Positions 31,842 through 44,755 of a DNA stretch of 64,000 nt are shown here, in pieces; the stretch's first letter is position 1, and each line of letters starts with the position of its first letter. Source of the DNA: Diphasiastrum complanatum (taxonomy: Eukaryota > Streptophyta > Lycopodiopsida > Lycopodiales > Lycopodiaceae); NCBI GenBank assembly GCA_029204225.1, contig CM055095.1, positions 29,906,414 through 29,970,413 of the forward strand, given 5' to 3'. Below the pieces are notes generated by a model. The model was given only the letters and a program-made list of their open reading frames with translations, had not been told where the DNA came from and did no database searches. Position numbers and translations under genes: made by a program.

Positions 31842-34540
31842 TCAGCTAGAAGAAACATGTTGAAGCTCCACTTCCTTTTCCATGACTTGTTCTCTCACAA
31901 AGTGATATGCCACCTCAATATGCTTGCTCCTTGCATGAAAGATAGGATTGCTTGCCAATCTTTGGGCTGAAATGTTGTCACAAAAGATGATTGGACTCTC
32001 TGAAAAATCCAGCAAGCGAAGATCACTTACCATCCTCTTGATCCATAGCATCTCCTTTCTGCAAGATGTAAGAGCTTTGTACTTGACCTCACTAGATGAC
32101 AATGAGATAGTAGCTTGTTTGTTTGACATCCATGAGATAGCTCCATCACCTATGAAAATAGCATGTGCACTTATGGATTTTCTATCCATTTGATCTCCAG
32201 CAAAGTTCGAATCTGAAAATCCAAACAAGTTAGGTTATGATCCTCCATAAACAATGCCAAAATCTCTTGTTACCAAGATGTATCTCAATACCTTCTTGCC
32301 TAGCTTCCAATGCTCCACACTAGGATTTTGCATAAATTGGCTTAAACTACCAACACAATAGCTTACATCAGGTCTTGTGATGGTTAGATATATGAGTGAA
32401 CCAACTAGCTTCCTATAGAGAGTAATGTCCTCGAAGGATATTTCATTACCTCTTATAGTGAGCTTTACATTTGACTCCATTGTTGTATCACAAGATTTAG
32501 CATCTACCATATGAAATCTTTCTAGAATAGAATGAGCATAGTTCTCTTGACATATGAATGTAAATTGAGAAGTTCTCTATTCCCAATATATAATGCAAAA
32601 GACCAAGATCATGCACCTCAAACTCCTTCTTGAGTGCAAACTTGATATCATCAGTATCTTGCTTGTTGCCTCCACTCAATATGATGTCATCCACATAGAT
32701 AAGAAGGATAATAACCCGATTTCCAACAAATCTATAGTAAAGCGAATGATCATATTCACTCATCGTGAAATTTTGTGAAAGTAAGACATTGTTAAGCTTA
32801 CCGTACCAACTCCTTGGTGCTTGCTTAACCATACAAACTCTTTGTAAAAAACAAACATGATTTGACTTGCTATGTGAAATGTAGCCCTCGGGTTGCTCCA
32901 TGAACACATCCTCCTCAAGCTCCCCATTCAAGAATGCATTTGTGATATCCAATTGTCATAGATTCCATCCAAAAAGTGTAGCAAGTGAAATAATGACTCT
33001 AATGCTCACCATCTTTGCCATGGGTGAAAAGGTCTCATCATAGTCAATTCCATACTCTTGTGCATATCCTTTTGCCACTAACCTTGTCTTGCACTTGTTG
33101 ATTGATCCATCTTGGTTTGTCTTCACTTTGAAGATCCATTTGCATCCAATAGACTTCTTGTCCTTTGAAAACTCAACCAATCTCCATGTTTCATTCTTCA
33201 TAAGAGCTTGATACTCAAGATCCATTGCTTGGATCCACTCCTCTTTGTTCCTTGCTTCATCTACACATGTAGGTTCATCAAAAGAGGTTAGGAAAGCATA
33301 GTTTGTATCACCAACAACTTGCTTACCTTTTTCATCATAAGTGAGTCTCAAAGGTTGTTGCCCTTAATCTCTTGATGTCCTCCTTGGCTTTTGATCATAT
33401 TCAACATCAACATCCAAAGTAGCATCAATCTCATTATCAACATCAAGAATGTTAGATCCAATGTCCACAACACCACTTGAAGAAGCCAACGAAGAGTTGT
33501 AATGTGCAATTTCTAGTAGTAAATATAGATACCTTTATATTCATTTCTCTATTCTGGCTTTACAACTAACAGACTACTCCTTCCATCAAGACACCATGCC
33601 TTTGGAAGATGATTTTCATCATCTTCTATGGCCCATCACTGCCTAGGACTTACTAGCCTGCATCCAAGGACACATTGAAGAAGCCTTCAAAAATTTCTTG
33701 ATGGTTTTTTCTCACCACACAATTCACACTGTTATATGCAATAAAGAAGCATTGCAAAACATGTCTTTAATATGGGCAAACGAGGCGCTTGTCTCATAGA
33801 AGAGAGATGATCCTTTAATGATTTACACTAGGTTTCCTGAGCATTCACATGTATCTTCATGCACTTAAATTTCAACACTAATGAATGACTAAAAAGTTAG
33901 ATCTACAATAGTTCAGACCTCACGTAAGAATGCAAGGCTCAAGGCTCACACTTTCAAGCATTCCTCAAGTAGATTAATTGTTCTATCACTTGTATTAAAA
34001 GAACCAAAATGCTAGTAAGAGATTTAGGAAGACCAAAAGCCGCTTCCCTTTTTTCCATCATCTCCAATGCCTTGAAGTTGAGATGCCCCAATCTCTTATG
34101 CGATACCTCTTGCCTTGTCAATTGTTCCCTTGCCACAAATCCATCTTGGTTAGCAACAACACAAGCATCAAGTTTGTACAATTTGCCTTGCCTTTCCCCT
34201 CTTGCAATCAAGGTTCATTTTTAACTTATTAAGCATTACCAAGAAAATTCACTTGTAGATCCTTGTCAACCATTTGACTCACACCAAGAAGATTCTTAGT
34301 TATAGATGCTACGAACAAAATATTCTTTGAATTGACATTCCTATATTTGGAGAGAGAAATAGAAATAGAACCAAGGCCTATTGTGGCACATTAACCACCA
34401 TTGGCCGTGTAGATGACCTTCTTCTCACCTTCATAGGTCAATAAGGAGGAAAAATACTCCTTGTGACTTGTCATGTGAGAGCTTGCTCCACTATCAATCC
34501 ATCATGATCACTATCCCCTTCACTAGACAACAAGAAAGTG
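31842..34540 (-). pseudogene. Copia element remnant lacking integrase
   Basis: In the minus direction: protease region (about 34540-34240), GAG-pre-integrase (34211-33990, KRLGHLNFKALEMM), then about 450 bp of unrelated sequence (33940-33490). Reverse transcriptase follows (33351-32956 with WRLVEFSKDKKSIGCKWIFK, then 32952-32497 with DITNAFLNGELEEDVFMEQP and LLIYVDDIILSGGN), then the later part (32510-32235) and RNase H (32228-31842). The YVDD box is intact, but the integrase is missing and frames are broken at several joints. Gag was not found. Confidence 0.85.
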
Positions 34541-34689
34541 AATTTGGAACCAGCTTAAAAATGGTCATTTATAGTAATTTCACATGTGCCAAGAAAACCA
34601 TGTGAAGTGTATATACAATTTTTGACTCTAAAATGCCTAAAATAGCCAAAACTAGTCAAGTATAAGCTGACAAATTTTCACATGGACTA

Positions 34690-35055
34690 CTTTACCAACT
34701 AGTTGAGGGAAGAGCTGTGGCCAAAGATAATATGAAAGAGATAGTTTGGCTTCTATTAGAACAATAGAACAAGAGAGTTAGTGTCGAATAGGAAAGCCCA
34801 ACTTTTGAACAAAAATATAGAAAGTTTGACAAACTAGTTAAGTATTAAACACAAGAAGAACACTCCCTACTACCCTCGAGCCAACGGTCAGGCTAAGAGT
34901 ACCAATAAAAAATTGGTAGCAATAATAAAAAAGATTGTATTTGAGACAAAAGAGATTAAGACAAGAAATTATACTTTGTATTGTAAGCATATAACACTTT
35001 CTACTAGACCAATACAAATTACATGTCATTGTTCTTAGTCTACGGTATAAAATGT
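34690..35055 (+). pseudogene. Gypsy integrase fragment
   Basis: The plus strand reads SIKHKKNTPYYPRANGQAKSTNKKLVAIIKKIV, the third catalytic segment of gypsy integrase, but the catalytic Glu after NGQA is Lys. The neighbouring sequence is degenerate. It resembles the fragment at 28504-28719 and probably belongs to a related family. Confidence 0.6.
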
Positions 35056-35159
35056 GTTTTATAATTGATCAGATAATATCCGATAAGGGTATTATGAAGA
35101 TACTTTTGCTGAGTGATGTAAGTCAGTTGTCTCACTCTGTTTTGATGGATTTGAATTTC

Positions 35160-35640
35160 TTGACATTAGTGAGCCTCGCCTAGATTGGTCATGTCGAATT
35201 CGGAGACAACATTTGTTTAGCATCATTCATTTGATCAATACTATTGTTGAAAAGTAATGTGTCGTCAACATAAGCAATGCTGCACAGACTTGAAATAGAC
35301 ATTCGAATCGGCAGCACTTGGTTGAAAACCATGTTGGATGAGGAATGTGTTGATCCTATGAAACCAAGCTGTTGTAGTCGATGTTTGGGATCTGAAAAAA
35401 TTCTCTCGCCACTAGTCAGGCCATTCTTCGATCGATACTTCTGTTAGCCTTGTACTCATTATTAAAGACCCATTTACAGTCGATAAGATTTCGGCCTATA
35501 GGTAATTTGACTAATGACCATGTTTGGTTCTTGATTAGAGAGGAATACTCTCTGTCCATCACCTCTCTCCAGAGATCGGAGTCTGGTTGGCTAAGTGCTT
35601 CTTCGACCATAGTTGGTTCTTGAATTAAAAGACAAGTAGA
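35160..35640 (-). pseudogene. Copia reverse transcriptase remnant
   Basis: The minus frame 35610-35416 has the reverse transcriptase start (ALSQPDSDLWREVMDREYSSLIKN, then NLIDCKWVFN). After a large loss, further pieces read as a GFQPSAADSNVY segment near 35320 and AYVDDTLLFNN near 35260. The part between the start and these pieces is deleted. A copia-type polypurine tract lies further up at 35761-35773, but the sequence between is not pol. Confidence 0.6.
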
Positions 35641-35755
35641 CTCATATACCTTGTGGATTGTATGCGCACTCGGTTCAATCTAACTAAATAAACTGTACAT
35701 TAATTGCATCATCACATTTAGAGCTTATACTAATGAATCAGATCACAACTTGATT

Positions 35756-35773
35756 TCTAACTCTCTCCCTTAA
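35756..35773 (-). other. Copia polypurine tract/LTR edge
   Basis: TCTAACTCTCTCCCTTAA is identical to 9853-9870, the LTR/polypurine junction of the copia element in intron 1. It marks an LTR edge of a related copia copy at about 35760, with the LTR on the low-coordinate side. The LTR's other end was not found. Confidence 0.55.
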
Positions 35774-38700
35774 GCTCAAATGCGATAAGAGTGAAAAACA
35801 ATAATTTGTAGCAACGTCTGGAGTGTCCAAAAGATGTTATGCATGTCCTGCTATTCTGTACTTGACTCACACTCAAGCACACCAACAAACCACTAGGTTT
35901 GACTCACAAAGTATCATGCAAACACAATGCTCATACAGAGAGTACCATACTCTCGACAAACTGACTCGTCCCCGTCCAACTTGAAACACAAGTGGATCAC
36001 ATGAGTGACATGGCTCAAACTGAGGAAATCCCACTGCCACCATGAGACTTACATCCTCCATCTATCTAGGTTGACATCCTATTAGACACTTACAAGCACA
36101 AACCTATAAAGCTAACATAAATGAGCGACTGAGGCTCAACATGAGGAAATCTTACTGCCACCATAAGATTGTACCCTCACCAGATAGACAACTAGTAGAC
36201 AATGACAAGTCAATGAGCATAAAATGATTACTTTGTTTCACACATAGCAAATGCACAACCACATACAACTCCGACTTAGGTCTAGACTACCGTGACAAAG
36301 TAACATGCAAGCACACATTCATGCAAACCAACATGAATATGTCAAATACATGACCAGGCTTGCGCAAATTGTGGTATCCTGTCGTACTAACACCTGTGCC
36401 ATCTATAGATTCGCTGCTACAACACTAGTCACCAAATCAGGTCCTCAACCATGGCCTGCACCTGTAACAAGATGCCCTCACATCCAAGCACATCCAACTG
36501 TCCAATAAGTCCTGAAAGTTATCCCCATCCATTTCCCGTGCTCCAAGCACAAGAGTCTACCAAGGACCCAATGAATGAATGTACACAAACCTCACCATAG
36601 GCTATACCTGAGTAGGTCGCCTATCTCCCAGAGATACTGATGATAGTCCGCCTCTCCTACATCCCATGTAGGCTCAACTTCCCATGCTTAACGTTGCCAA
36701 CTCTGATTTGACCAGTACATAGGCCTCCCACCAAGGAGCCTATCTCACCAACACATTCATCATGTCAATCCAAACCAAAGCAAATGAAAACTAGATCCAC
36801 TATCGTGATGAATAACTCACCCACGATCCATAGCATATCAGGTAGGATAGCTCCAGAACCCTGTACCTTCTATACCATCTGACCACTAAGCTCCCCAAGA
36901 ATCTGTCCACCTGTAGTGCAACTAGACTCCAACTGGATCTAACCAAATAACTGCATCCTACTTACCAAATAATGATGGATAGACACAACATGTGATGCCA
37001 ACCTGGAGACTATAGTGCATATAACCATGCAGCTCACGTGATCACTCGCCAAAGTATCAGCTTTCACTCCCTAAGCAACCATCTCCATCCCTGTTGGCTC
37101 ACAACCATGGGCATGCTGGATCCACATCACCTCAAAATGCACTTGCTCCACAACTAATTTGACTTGATCAAAATAGACTTATTGACTGCAAAACCACAAA
37201 ATCATCACACTCACCACTCTCCACGAGTCTCCAAAGTGTGATTATTGACTCGTCCTTCATCCTTCACGTGTCCCACACACAACTCGTCCAATGCAAGTCC
37301 GCTATCTTTCCCAATGGCTTCCAACTGGCACCACCTCGCACTTCCATCACCTGTGACCGCAAATGTGTGTATCTCCAAGATAGCCCATATTTTTCTCCAA
37401 ATGAGAAATTTCCAAGCTACATATGTGTGTGTCAATGTGCCGATCATACCTGTGAGAGCATTCCTCCAAAATGCCACTTGACGTTGGTTGATTTTAACTC
37501 CAAAAGTTGAAGTTGATCATGAGAATTTTTTACTTGTAACCGGCATACCATGCCTACCTCTCACCTGCGATTGCTTGTCCTCTCAAAATTGTTGCCAATG
37601 ATGAGTAGTCACGCCTCCAAACTACACTTCCATCACCAATACTAGCTTTCTCCACACAATTCCTCTACCATTCGCCCTCATACTGCATTTACCGCTTCCA
37701 AACACCCTGTTACCCTGTCAAGAGTAAGTAATAATGATTCCAAAGCGATAATGCCTCATTGTACTGCCCTGTAGCAGGTTTTACCAGCCAAAAATAGCCC
37801 CAAATTTGGCCCTACAGTACCCAGTTAGCAAATGTAGCCCATCAATGGGTCACCTGCACTCTGCTCGATAGAATGGAGACGAAAACTTCTCGAAATAGAT
37901 TTCTACATGTTTTATGACGTCGCTTTGTCCACTGGCTTTGAGCAGCCAGTTTCAGAGGTCATTTTGGCCCAAGGATGGCCAAAAAAGGTGCCTTCTAGCC
38001 AAAGATAGGCCCTTCCAAAAAATAGCTTGCATTTTGAACAGATTTTTTGTTATGAAGATTTTTGAGGAAGAAATCCATTTTCTGGACTTCGGGTCCCTTC
38101 AGCCCATTTTCTTTTAAATTTTTTTAATGAAAAGCCTTCAAAAATGACTTTCAAATCTTCGTGGGCCCTTTCACCATAAATCTAATGGTGTATCGCCATT
38201 CGACGATCAAGATTTCTCCCTGTGCTATCTATCTCGACTGTCCATTTTGTGGAGCTCGATCCTATGGTTCATACTACCCGTGCGCTGATGGAGACTCTTC
38301 CATGCACTGGCCACTTAAAAAAACAATGGAACTTTCTTGTCTAGCTACACGCGACGCCTCACGGGCTCCTCATGCGTCCTTCTTCTCCTCCTGAAAGTTG
38401 CTTCTCTCTCATGCTGTGATTTCTAGCTATGCTGAAAGGTATTGATCGACCATCCTTCTAGCTTGGTCTGCGGCCAGTTATGGCACCTTGGCAGCTGCCT
38501 CGCACCATTGAAATGCCCTGCTACATGTTTTTGTTGCAGTAAAATTGATCCATAATGTTAAAAGATTTCAAATTTTGCTCTTCCAAAACCTAGCCATGAT
38601 TTGGCTACTTCAATGAACTGAGACCCATGTTTTTATTCTTTCATGTCTCTCCATAGCCATTTGACAACTGAATACCAATGATAGGGTACCCTGCTTCATA

Positions 38701-38935
38701 GCTTTACAGCTCGGTAATTCAACTTCTACATCTCAAGATCCAAGCTTTTCTCTACTGAAACCCTAGCAGGCTTTTTTACCATAGCTGAGAAGAAGGCTAA
38801 TTGCTCTTTGAATGCTTCATGGCTGTCCCTGAGACTTCACCAATAGCTTGGCCCCTACTGTAAGATAATGGGTAGCAATTTACAGTGCCCACTTTCGTCA
38901 AGCAGAGAGAAAGATCCGTAGCTTTACGTTTTCCG
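35774..38935. other. Long stretch without a recognisable gene
   Basis: No domain was recognised. Two similar segments (about 36005-36070 and 36120-36180, each with GAGGAAATC, ACTGCCACCAT and AGA) look like a local duplication. The part at 37900-38900 is less AT-rich and resembles retroelement leader sequence in character only. Short open frames near 37211-37510 on both strands carry no known motif. Confidence 0.4.
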
Positions 38936-38939
38936 TCAA

Positions 38940-39540
38940 CTACCGAATGTCACGTGTTGTGTCACTCTAGAATTGAGGAACCACTCCTCTAGTTGTTCGA
39001 CATGGTGATGGTTCACCATGAAGGCATTCTGTTCATCATCATCTTCGACATTTTGCTTCAAATCAATAGTTGCATTGGCTTGTTGATCCACCTGTTTCTT
39101 CTTTTTATTGTTGAACTTGAATATTCTATTGTCCTGGATCTCATGGCTCATCCTTTTGCAGTATTTGCAGAACATCCTTTCTTGTTTTGAGCAGGTTGCT
39201 AATTCTAGTTCTGACTTTGCTTCTGTGACTGCCTCTAATTTGAATCGAATCGATTTGCCTTCTTCTTTTTCTATTGCTTCTTTGAGCTTTTCTTGGCGTA
39301 TAGAGCCTACGAGTCTTCAATGGAGGACAAGGATGCACCAGTCCTTTGAATCTCCTCTTGCAGCAACATAGTTATGACTCTAGAAAAAGTTATTTTTGAG
39401 TGAGTCAAAATCATCATCACCCAGTTTTCATAAGAGGATGGCAAGCTAAACAATAAGGTCATGACAATGTCTGAATCTTTGATCACTGAACCTATTGTTG
39501 CCATATGCTCTAACAGAGACATGGTTCACGACGATTGTCT
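38940..39540 (-). pseudogene. Copia gag and protease-start remnant
   Basis: Minus frames 39522-39307 (gag: LLFSLPSSYENWVMMIL and MLLQEEIQR) and 39175-38936 (FCKYCKRMSHEIQD, a zinc knuckle lacking its last Cys; then WFLNSRVTQHVT, a decayed WYLDSGATxHMT protease site) follow in copia order. The catalytic DSG has become NSR, and the sequence ends there. Confidence 0.65.
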
Positions 39541-40155
39541 ATTCAGGATTTGTCGAGCTGATACATGTATGTGATTTTCGTGTATTTCTGTAGAATATGT
39601 GACTATACAAGTGTTTATAGCAAATGAATGGATCTGGATTTACGTTGTGAGATTAGGGATGGAAATGATAGGAATCTAACATGGCTGTTCTTGACGGCGA
39701 GCATAGGACAATAGTAGATGCAACCACGTACTCGAAACTAACTCTAAATTACTAATTGTCTCTCGAGCCACAATGATTAAATACAAGAGATGAAAGGATT
39801 CCAACAATCAAAAATTGAAAAATAGGTTGTGTAGATGGTTGAGTTTTTACAAGATATATAGGCCCCAAAAGCCTAGAAATATTCCATATAGGATGCCAAT
39901 TCTCAGCCAATTGCTTTTGATCTCCTTTATATGCACTAAAAGCAGTCAATCACCATGCACTAGCTCCATATGTCCTAATTAGAGCATTTGGGCCATCACA
40001 AGGTTATAATTACATTTCTGGCCTGGTCCAAAATCACGAGACACAGCTAATAAACTTGTACACTGGAGTACCTAATATCTGCATCAAGTATTATCCTGAA
40101 TCCTATATACAGGTTACAGATGTAATAGAAGCTGTCAATGGTTGATTTCGGTTTC
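39541..40155. other. No recognisable content
   Basis: AT-rich sequence between two copia pieces of the same orientation. No domain or LTR border could be fixed. Confidence 0.35.
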
Positions 40156-40560
40156 TCATTGGTTGGGTGATTTGTCTTCACAGTCAATATTTTGGTGGTT
40201 TGCAACAAGATTTAAAGGATCTATAGAATTTTTACTTAATCTCAATGTAGTGTGTGCATGAAATACAAGATTTCTATCTAGCTGTATGGCGCATTGCCTA
40301 TCACTCTTGAGTATGGCAGGCTCAATCTGTAAGATGCCAATGTCTTCTAGCATCTATCACAACTATATTGCCTCTTGTGTTGCTGAACATAAGGCTTTAT
40401 ATTCCACTTTGATAGTGGATTGAGCATTGCCAAATGTTTTTTGCTTTTCGCTTGACCAAGAGAAATCACCACTACCAAAGTGAAAAAGATTAACCTATGG
40501 TAGATCTCCTAGCATCAACGCTACCTGCCCAATCAGCATGTCCTAAATCCTACAATTTTG
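40156..40560 (-). pseudogene. Copia RNase H remnant
   Basis: The minus strand reads a decayed STIKVEYKAL-SATQEAI segment followed by SDRQCAIQLDRNLVFHAHT (usual [24 protein letters not shown]). This is the end of copia pol. The conserved Asp of the CDN segment is shifted in context and stops occur. It has the same orientation as the gag piece at 38940-39540, with no pol between them, so both could be ends of one deleted element. Confidence 0.55.
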
Positions 40561-42805
40561 ACAAACCAGATTTTTTTCATGCATCAAACCATAACAGAAT
40601 GAAAGTTTAGGTGTAACTAATAAACTTGAACACTAGAGTGCAGAATATCCACATCAAGGATTGTTCCAAATCCTCAGTACTAGACGTGGACATAACAATG
40701 ATAACGATGAGCGGTTTTTCATCTCAAGTATTCAGATCCCAAATGGCGGTATTTGATTCAGTGTGCTCTTTGAAGTAAAAATATATATTTGATAAGAGCG
40801 ATGTTGTTGAGGAAATACAACCAACAATACCTAAACAAGATGATCAAGCTGACGACACTATGGATTTGCATGCTTATATTATCGATCATAATGCATCATT
40901 ATTTGATGATTCGACATTGCACAATACACCTCGATCATTATTGTTATCACCATCGCCTAGTGAAGATCATCATGTTCATAATGAAACTGCCATATGAGAT
41001 ATTTGGATAGAGTTAAAGATAGACTCATTTAGTTTGGCGAATTTGTTGCATGATGCAACAAATGACATTGATATAATACCAGATGAATAAATGATACAAG
41101 CTATCGTACTATTACTTACATTGCTCACACATGCAATTGTACTTGTTTACTTGAATATTAATTGGCATGACACAAAAGTTATTATTCATTATGCATCATG
41201 TGAGTAAATACTATGTCATGATATTGTTATTGTGTATTATTTTGGCTTTTACTTGTATGTATGGCCCCTGTTATTAAAAAAAATCAAATTAATTGTAATG
41301 ATACGCATATCCTTTCAAAAGACTCTTAAAAGTCATCTCTGTAGTATACCAAAGTAAATATTGACGCTTCATGAGTGTTTTCAAGCAGATCTAGATCAGT
41401 TATATATATACGTTGCCTTTGTGCGTTCAATTTTTCTATCTTTAATCATGTACTTTTTGATGGGATTTTCTCATCTTTCTTTCAATAAAGTAATACACCA
41501 TTATATAAGCCTCTATAACCCATTTTATTTACGCCGAAAAGAGTCAAAAAAGGCTAGAGTTATAGTTTTAGTTGTAAAGCAAATGAGCAATCGTGCATGC
41601 AACACTATTAAGTGCAAAAAGTATCTAGAAACTATGTACCAATTCATTTTATGAAAGATTCTTGTACATATTGAAGGTGGGCCGCACGAAATCTAGCTCA
41701 ATGGTTTGAAATCCCTGAAAATCAAGCTATGATCATGGTCCAACTGAAGAATACGAAAGCTGAACTGGTCATCATGTACGCGTATGTGTGTGCTGTAAAA
41801 CCGTTCTGCCATTGCACGTTGTAGGCCTTCTGTTCTCTCGCGTACATGAACCTTGTGAGGGTAGAGAGGTATGACAACACGAGTTTCACCTCCAAAAATT
41901 CTTGAATTTCAATTCATTTCTTACAACAACGCTCCTTTGATAATATATCACACAGGCTTAAGTACTTCTTTTCTTGCATTCGCACCACATGACTTCTTAT
42001 AAAAATCGGGTGGCCAGGCGGCATAGACTTGACAGTTGATCATAAGGCACTAATTTCTGTTTTTTAATCATCTACGTTGTCAAAAGAAGACACCGTCACT
42101 ACTGAGATCTTTCTGGGCTAGTCAAACATCCACAGATACACATTGTGTGTGTGCCCGTGCGTTGCGATTACCAAAATTATGTATATAGACATAATTATAC
42201 ACATGTGTGTGTGTGCGGTTTAAATACATGTAACGCACAAATACACATTCTTTGATTATGTGTTGTATGTGTGTGTGATTTGTATATAAACCGTCCACAC
42301 ATATATATATATATATCCACCATACTACTACACTACATATACCCAGATGTGTGTATGATTTCCAGGAAATATGAGGGGACTCAGCTGGATGGCTGCATGC
42401 GTTGGCAACCCTTATGCACTTTTCCACGAAAGTCTGTGGACTCGCTGTCTCCTTGATTCACTCCTTTGTGAACCCAACATCCTTCGCTTGCTGTCCCTTT
42501 CATTCTCTTCCGGCTTTGCTATTTATTATGCTTTGCTTCTTCTCTTCGAAACGCCGGCAGAAGTATGCATTGCTAATATCTGTTGCTGTGAGTTTGGACA
42601 ATCACTCATGATCTCTTCTGTGTCGCAGATTTGCTACACCACCTGGTCTGAATGTTTACGGAAGATTGTGGCAGTCCGTGATATAATTCTTCTCGCTTCT
42701 TTGGAACTGCAACCGTCACTGTGGATTGAGCTTTATTGTTTTCCAGCCATTATGTAGATCAAACTTATATATTTGGCAAGTGCCTTTGGGACTCTGATCT
42801 GAATC
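40561..42805. other. Mostly featureless AT-rich stretch with microsatellites
   Basis: A stop-free plus frame without a good start codon (about 40800-41000) encodes an Asp/His-rich acidic segment of unknown nature. (TG)n-like tracts lie at 42140-42290 and (AT)n at 42300-42315. An open frame of 128 codons at 42371-42757 contains one hydrophobic segment (LSLSFSSGFAIYYALLLLF) but no known motif; I cannot say whether it is a gene. Confidence 0.35.
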
Positions 42806-42813
42806 TATAAAAG
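42806..42813 (+). promoter_or_regulatory. TATA box of the DUF4408/DUF761-like gene
   Basis: TATAAAAG stands 135 bp before the ATG at 42948. Transcription would start about 30 bp downstream, leaving a leader of roughly 105-110 bases. This is inferred from position and consensus. Confidence 0.55.
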
Positions 42814-42947
42814 ACCACGCTTCTAATCCACACCTTCCTTTGATCTGCTGGTTGAGGTGTATTCCAGCTTAATAGCTGACGAAAATGGTTGCCAGATAAA
42901 GGCTGAAATCCAATACGAAAATTTTCTTGGAATTTGTTCTGAACAAG

Positions 42948-43604
42948 ATGTCTAAGAAGCTTCTTATGCTCATGCTTCTTACTGCATTGCTTTCTAATTC
43001 ATCAGGGACCAATGTTGTACCTTCTCTCAAGTTCGTGTTCATGATGCTAGTGACGCAATTAAAGGAGTCTCATGATAAACCACAATCTGCTTTGTTTTTG
43101 TTGGTGAATGTCATAGTTATAGCCATTTGGCTTAGATCCAGCTCCGTTGTCGAACATGGAAATAAATATGACGAACTGGTGATGAACAATTTCTCGCCGG
43201 CGTACAAACATGAAAAGCAGCAGATCAAATCCAAGCTTCTATCTCCTTGTACTGTTGAAAGTCCCGTCCATGATCAGCATAAGAGAGCCTCCGACATCCT
43301 AGATGTCAGAAAAAACGAAATGAAGAAGTACTTTCACAAGGATGCGCAGGATGCAGTAGCGCCAACATCGATAGGAAAAAGACGTGTGTCATACCCTTTG
43401 ATCTGTTCAGATATTATCCTACAAGAAGCTCCTGTCAACGGAACAGAATCACCTTCTTCGAAGCATGCCAAAAGACATGAAAAACTCTTGATTTATAAAG
43501 ACGACCTGCTGGAGAGGAGCGAATCGTTTATCGCAAAACATCGGGACGTGTGGCGGCAAGAAAATAGAATCGACTCCTTCAGACGAGGCCTTACGGACGA
43601 GTGA
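42948..43604 (+). CDS. DUF4408/DUF761-like membrane protein
   Basis: Single-exon frame of 218 residues. The N-terminus is hydrophobic (about residues 4-16), with a second hydrophobic segment at 47-62 (QSALFLLVNVIVIAIWLRSS). That arrangement is like the N-terminal DUF4408 region of plant proteins often annotated as cotton-fibre-like. Residues 85-180 are polar and low in conservation. The C-terminus (about 185-215, DLLERSESFIAKHRDVWRQE) resembles the DUF761 motif (E-FIxxF--Q-R-QR). Family function is poorly known. The frame stays open seven codons upstream of the ATG, but only TTG stands there, so ATG 42948 is the natural start; a TATA box lies 135 bp before it. Codon use looks normal and no break is seen. 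The family assignment is by eye and should be taken as likely, not certain. Confidence 0.65.
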   Translation: MSKKLLMLMLLTALLSNSSGTNVVPSLKFVFMMLVTQLKESHDKPQSALFLLVNVIVIAIWLRSSSVVEHGNKYDELVMNNFSPAYKHEKQQIKSKLLSPCTVESPVHDQHKRASDILDVRKNEMKKYFHKDAQDAVAPTSIGKRRVSYPLICSDIILQEAPVNGTESPSSKHAKRHEKLLIYKDDLLERSESFIAKHRDVWRQENRIDSFRRGLTDE

Positions 43605-44755
43605 TTAGATATCGCTCAAGCTTTGAGTATGAAGCTCCTCAGACATGGCTAAACTGATGCAAAAGCAAGGGTATGTAATTTTGTGCTACCTGGGACGTTC
43701 AAGGCTCAAGATACACTGATACTAGCTGGTTTGAGTGTAGAAGATGCTTTCTTTCATACGTGCTATGCTCCCTTCATCGCAGAAAAAAAATTATAGTTAA
43801 GTTGATCGAAGGCGAAAGAAACTAAATTATCATTCTACTTAACGAATCCAAAAGAAAAAATATCTACTGGATTGCTTATTCATGGAAGGCTTTTAAATGG
43901 ATCGGAAATGACGTCCTTCAGATCATCTATTACTAGTGTCTCATGAAATCCGCTGGTCTGAGGAGAGCGTTTTCTTTCGAGTATCAAGCGTTTGCACGTG
44001 TATCTCATACGAGTGATAGTACTTAATTATGTTTGCCAATGAAACTATCTATATTCAAAATTCAAATACAAGTGACACCTGATTATGATCGACGTTTGAT
44101 TCATTGATAGATGTTAGTTCATTGAACTAATGACAGGCTAGCTTGTCAAGCTTGATCGTAGCTATTCGTATAAACATATGAGGATTTTTTGAATCCTTTT
44201 CTACGTCAAGCCCAATTTTCCATGTTGATCTCGCACTACCTACCTTAAACATTTCACAGTTTCATGTACTCGGCAGCGTTTGGAACGTGAGTAAAAGTGT
44301 ATATGACAATTAGTGCTTAGAAATTAAATTTGACAGCATATTCAGGAATGAAGGTTTTTGGAGTGTCATTCAGAACGTTTGATGCCAGCAAAAGTTGTGA
44401 TGGAAAAATAAAACATCGACATCAAAACAATTGTTTGATTCTTTGATGTGTTCATACAAAGATTCACAACACATTCTTCAACTACAATACCAGCCATTCA
44501 TTTATCTGGAAATCTATAACATGTGTTTGTACATTGTGCAAAATATAAAAGGCCAAAAAAAAGAGACCTTTTCTCAATATGAATATGACCTTTGCTTTTT
44601 GTAGTTCTTTGTATATTGCTAGCCCAAGATATGGGCTCAAACTCTTGTCGATATGAGGCATGCCACTCGTCAAGTTTCTAACTTCATACGGTTATGGGGT
44701 TAATTATTAGCAATAATTGTGGAAGACGGTCATGCACAAAGTACTATGTGCCAAG
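43605..44755. other. 3' flank of the DUF4408/DUF761-like gene
   Basis: No coding domain. No clear polyadenylation signal was seen in the first 200 bp after the stop. A minus-strand frame at 44673-44482 has no known motif. Confidence 0.4.

Noticed and set aside
42371-42757. 128-codon open frame as a gene
   Set aside because: It starts with ATG and has a hydrophobic stretch, but there is no recognised motif, no promoter signal beyond AT repeats, and a possible small intron (GTATGC to CGCAG) is only consensus matching.
42927-42947. An upstream extension of the DUF4408/DUF761-like frame starting at 42927
   Set aside because: The codon at 42927 is TTG; the first ATG in frame is 42948 and fits the TATA distance.
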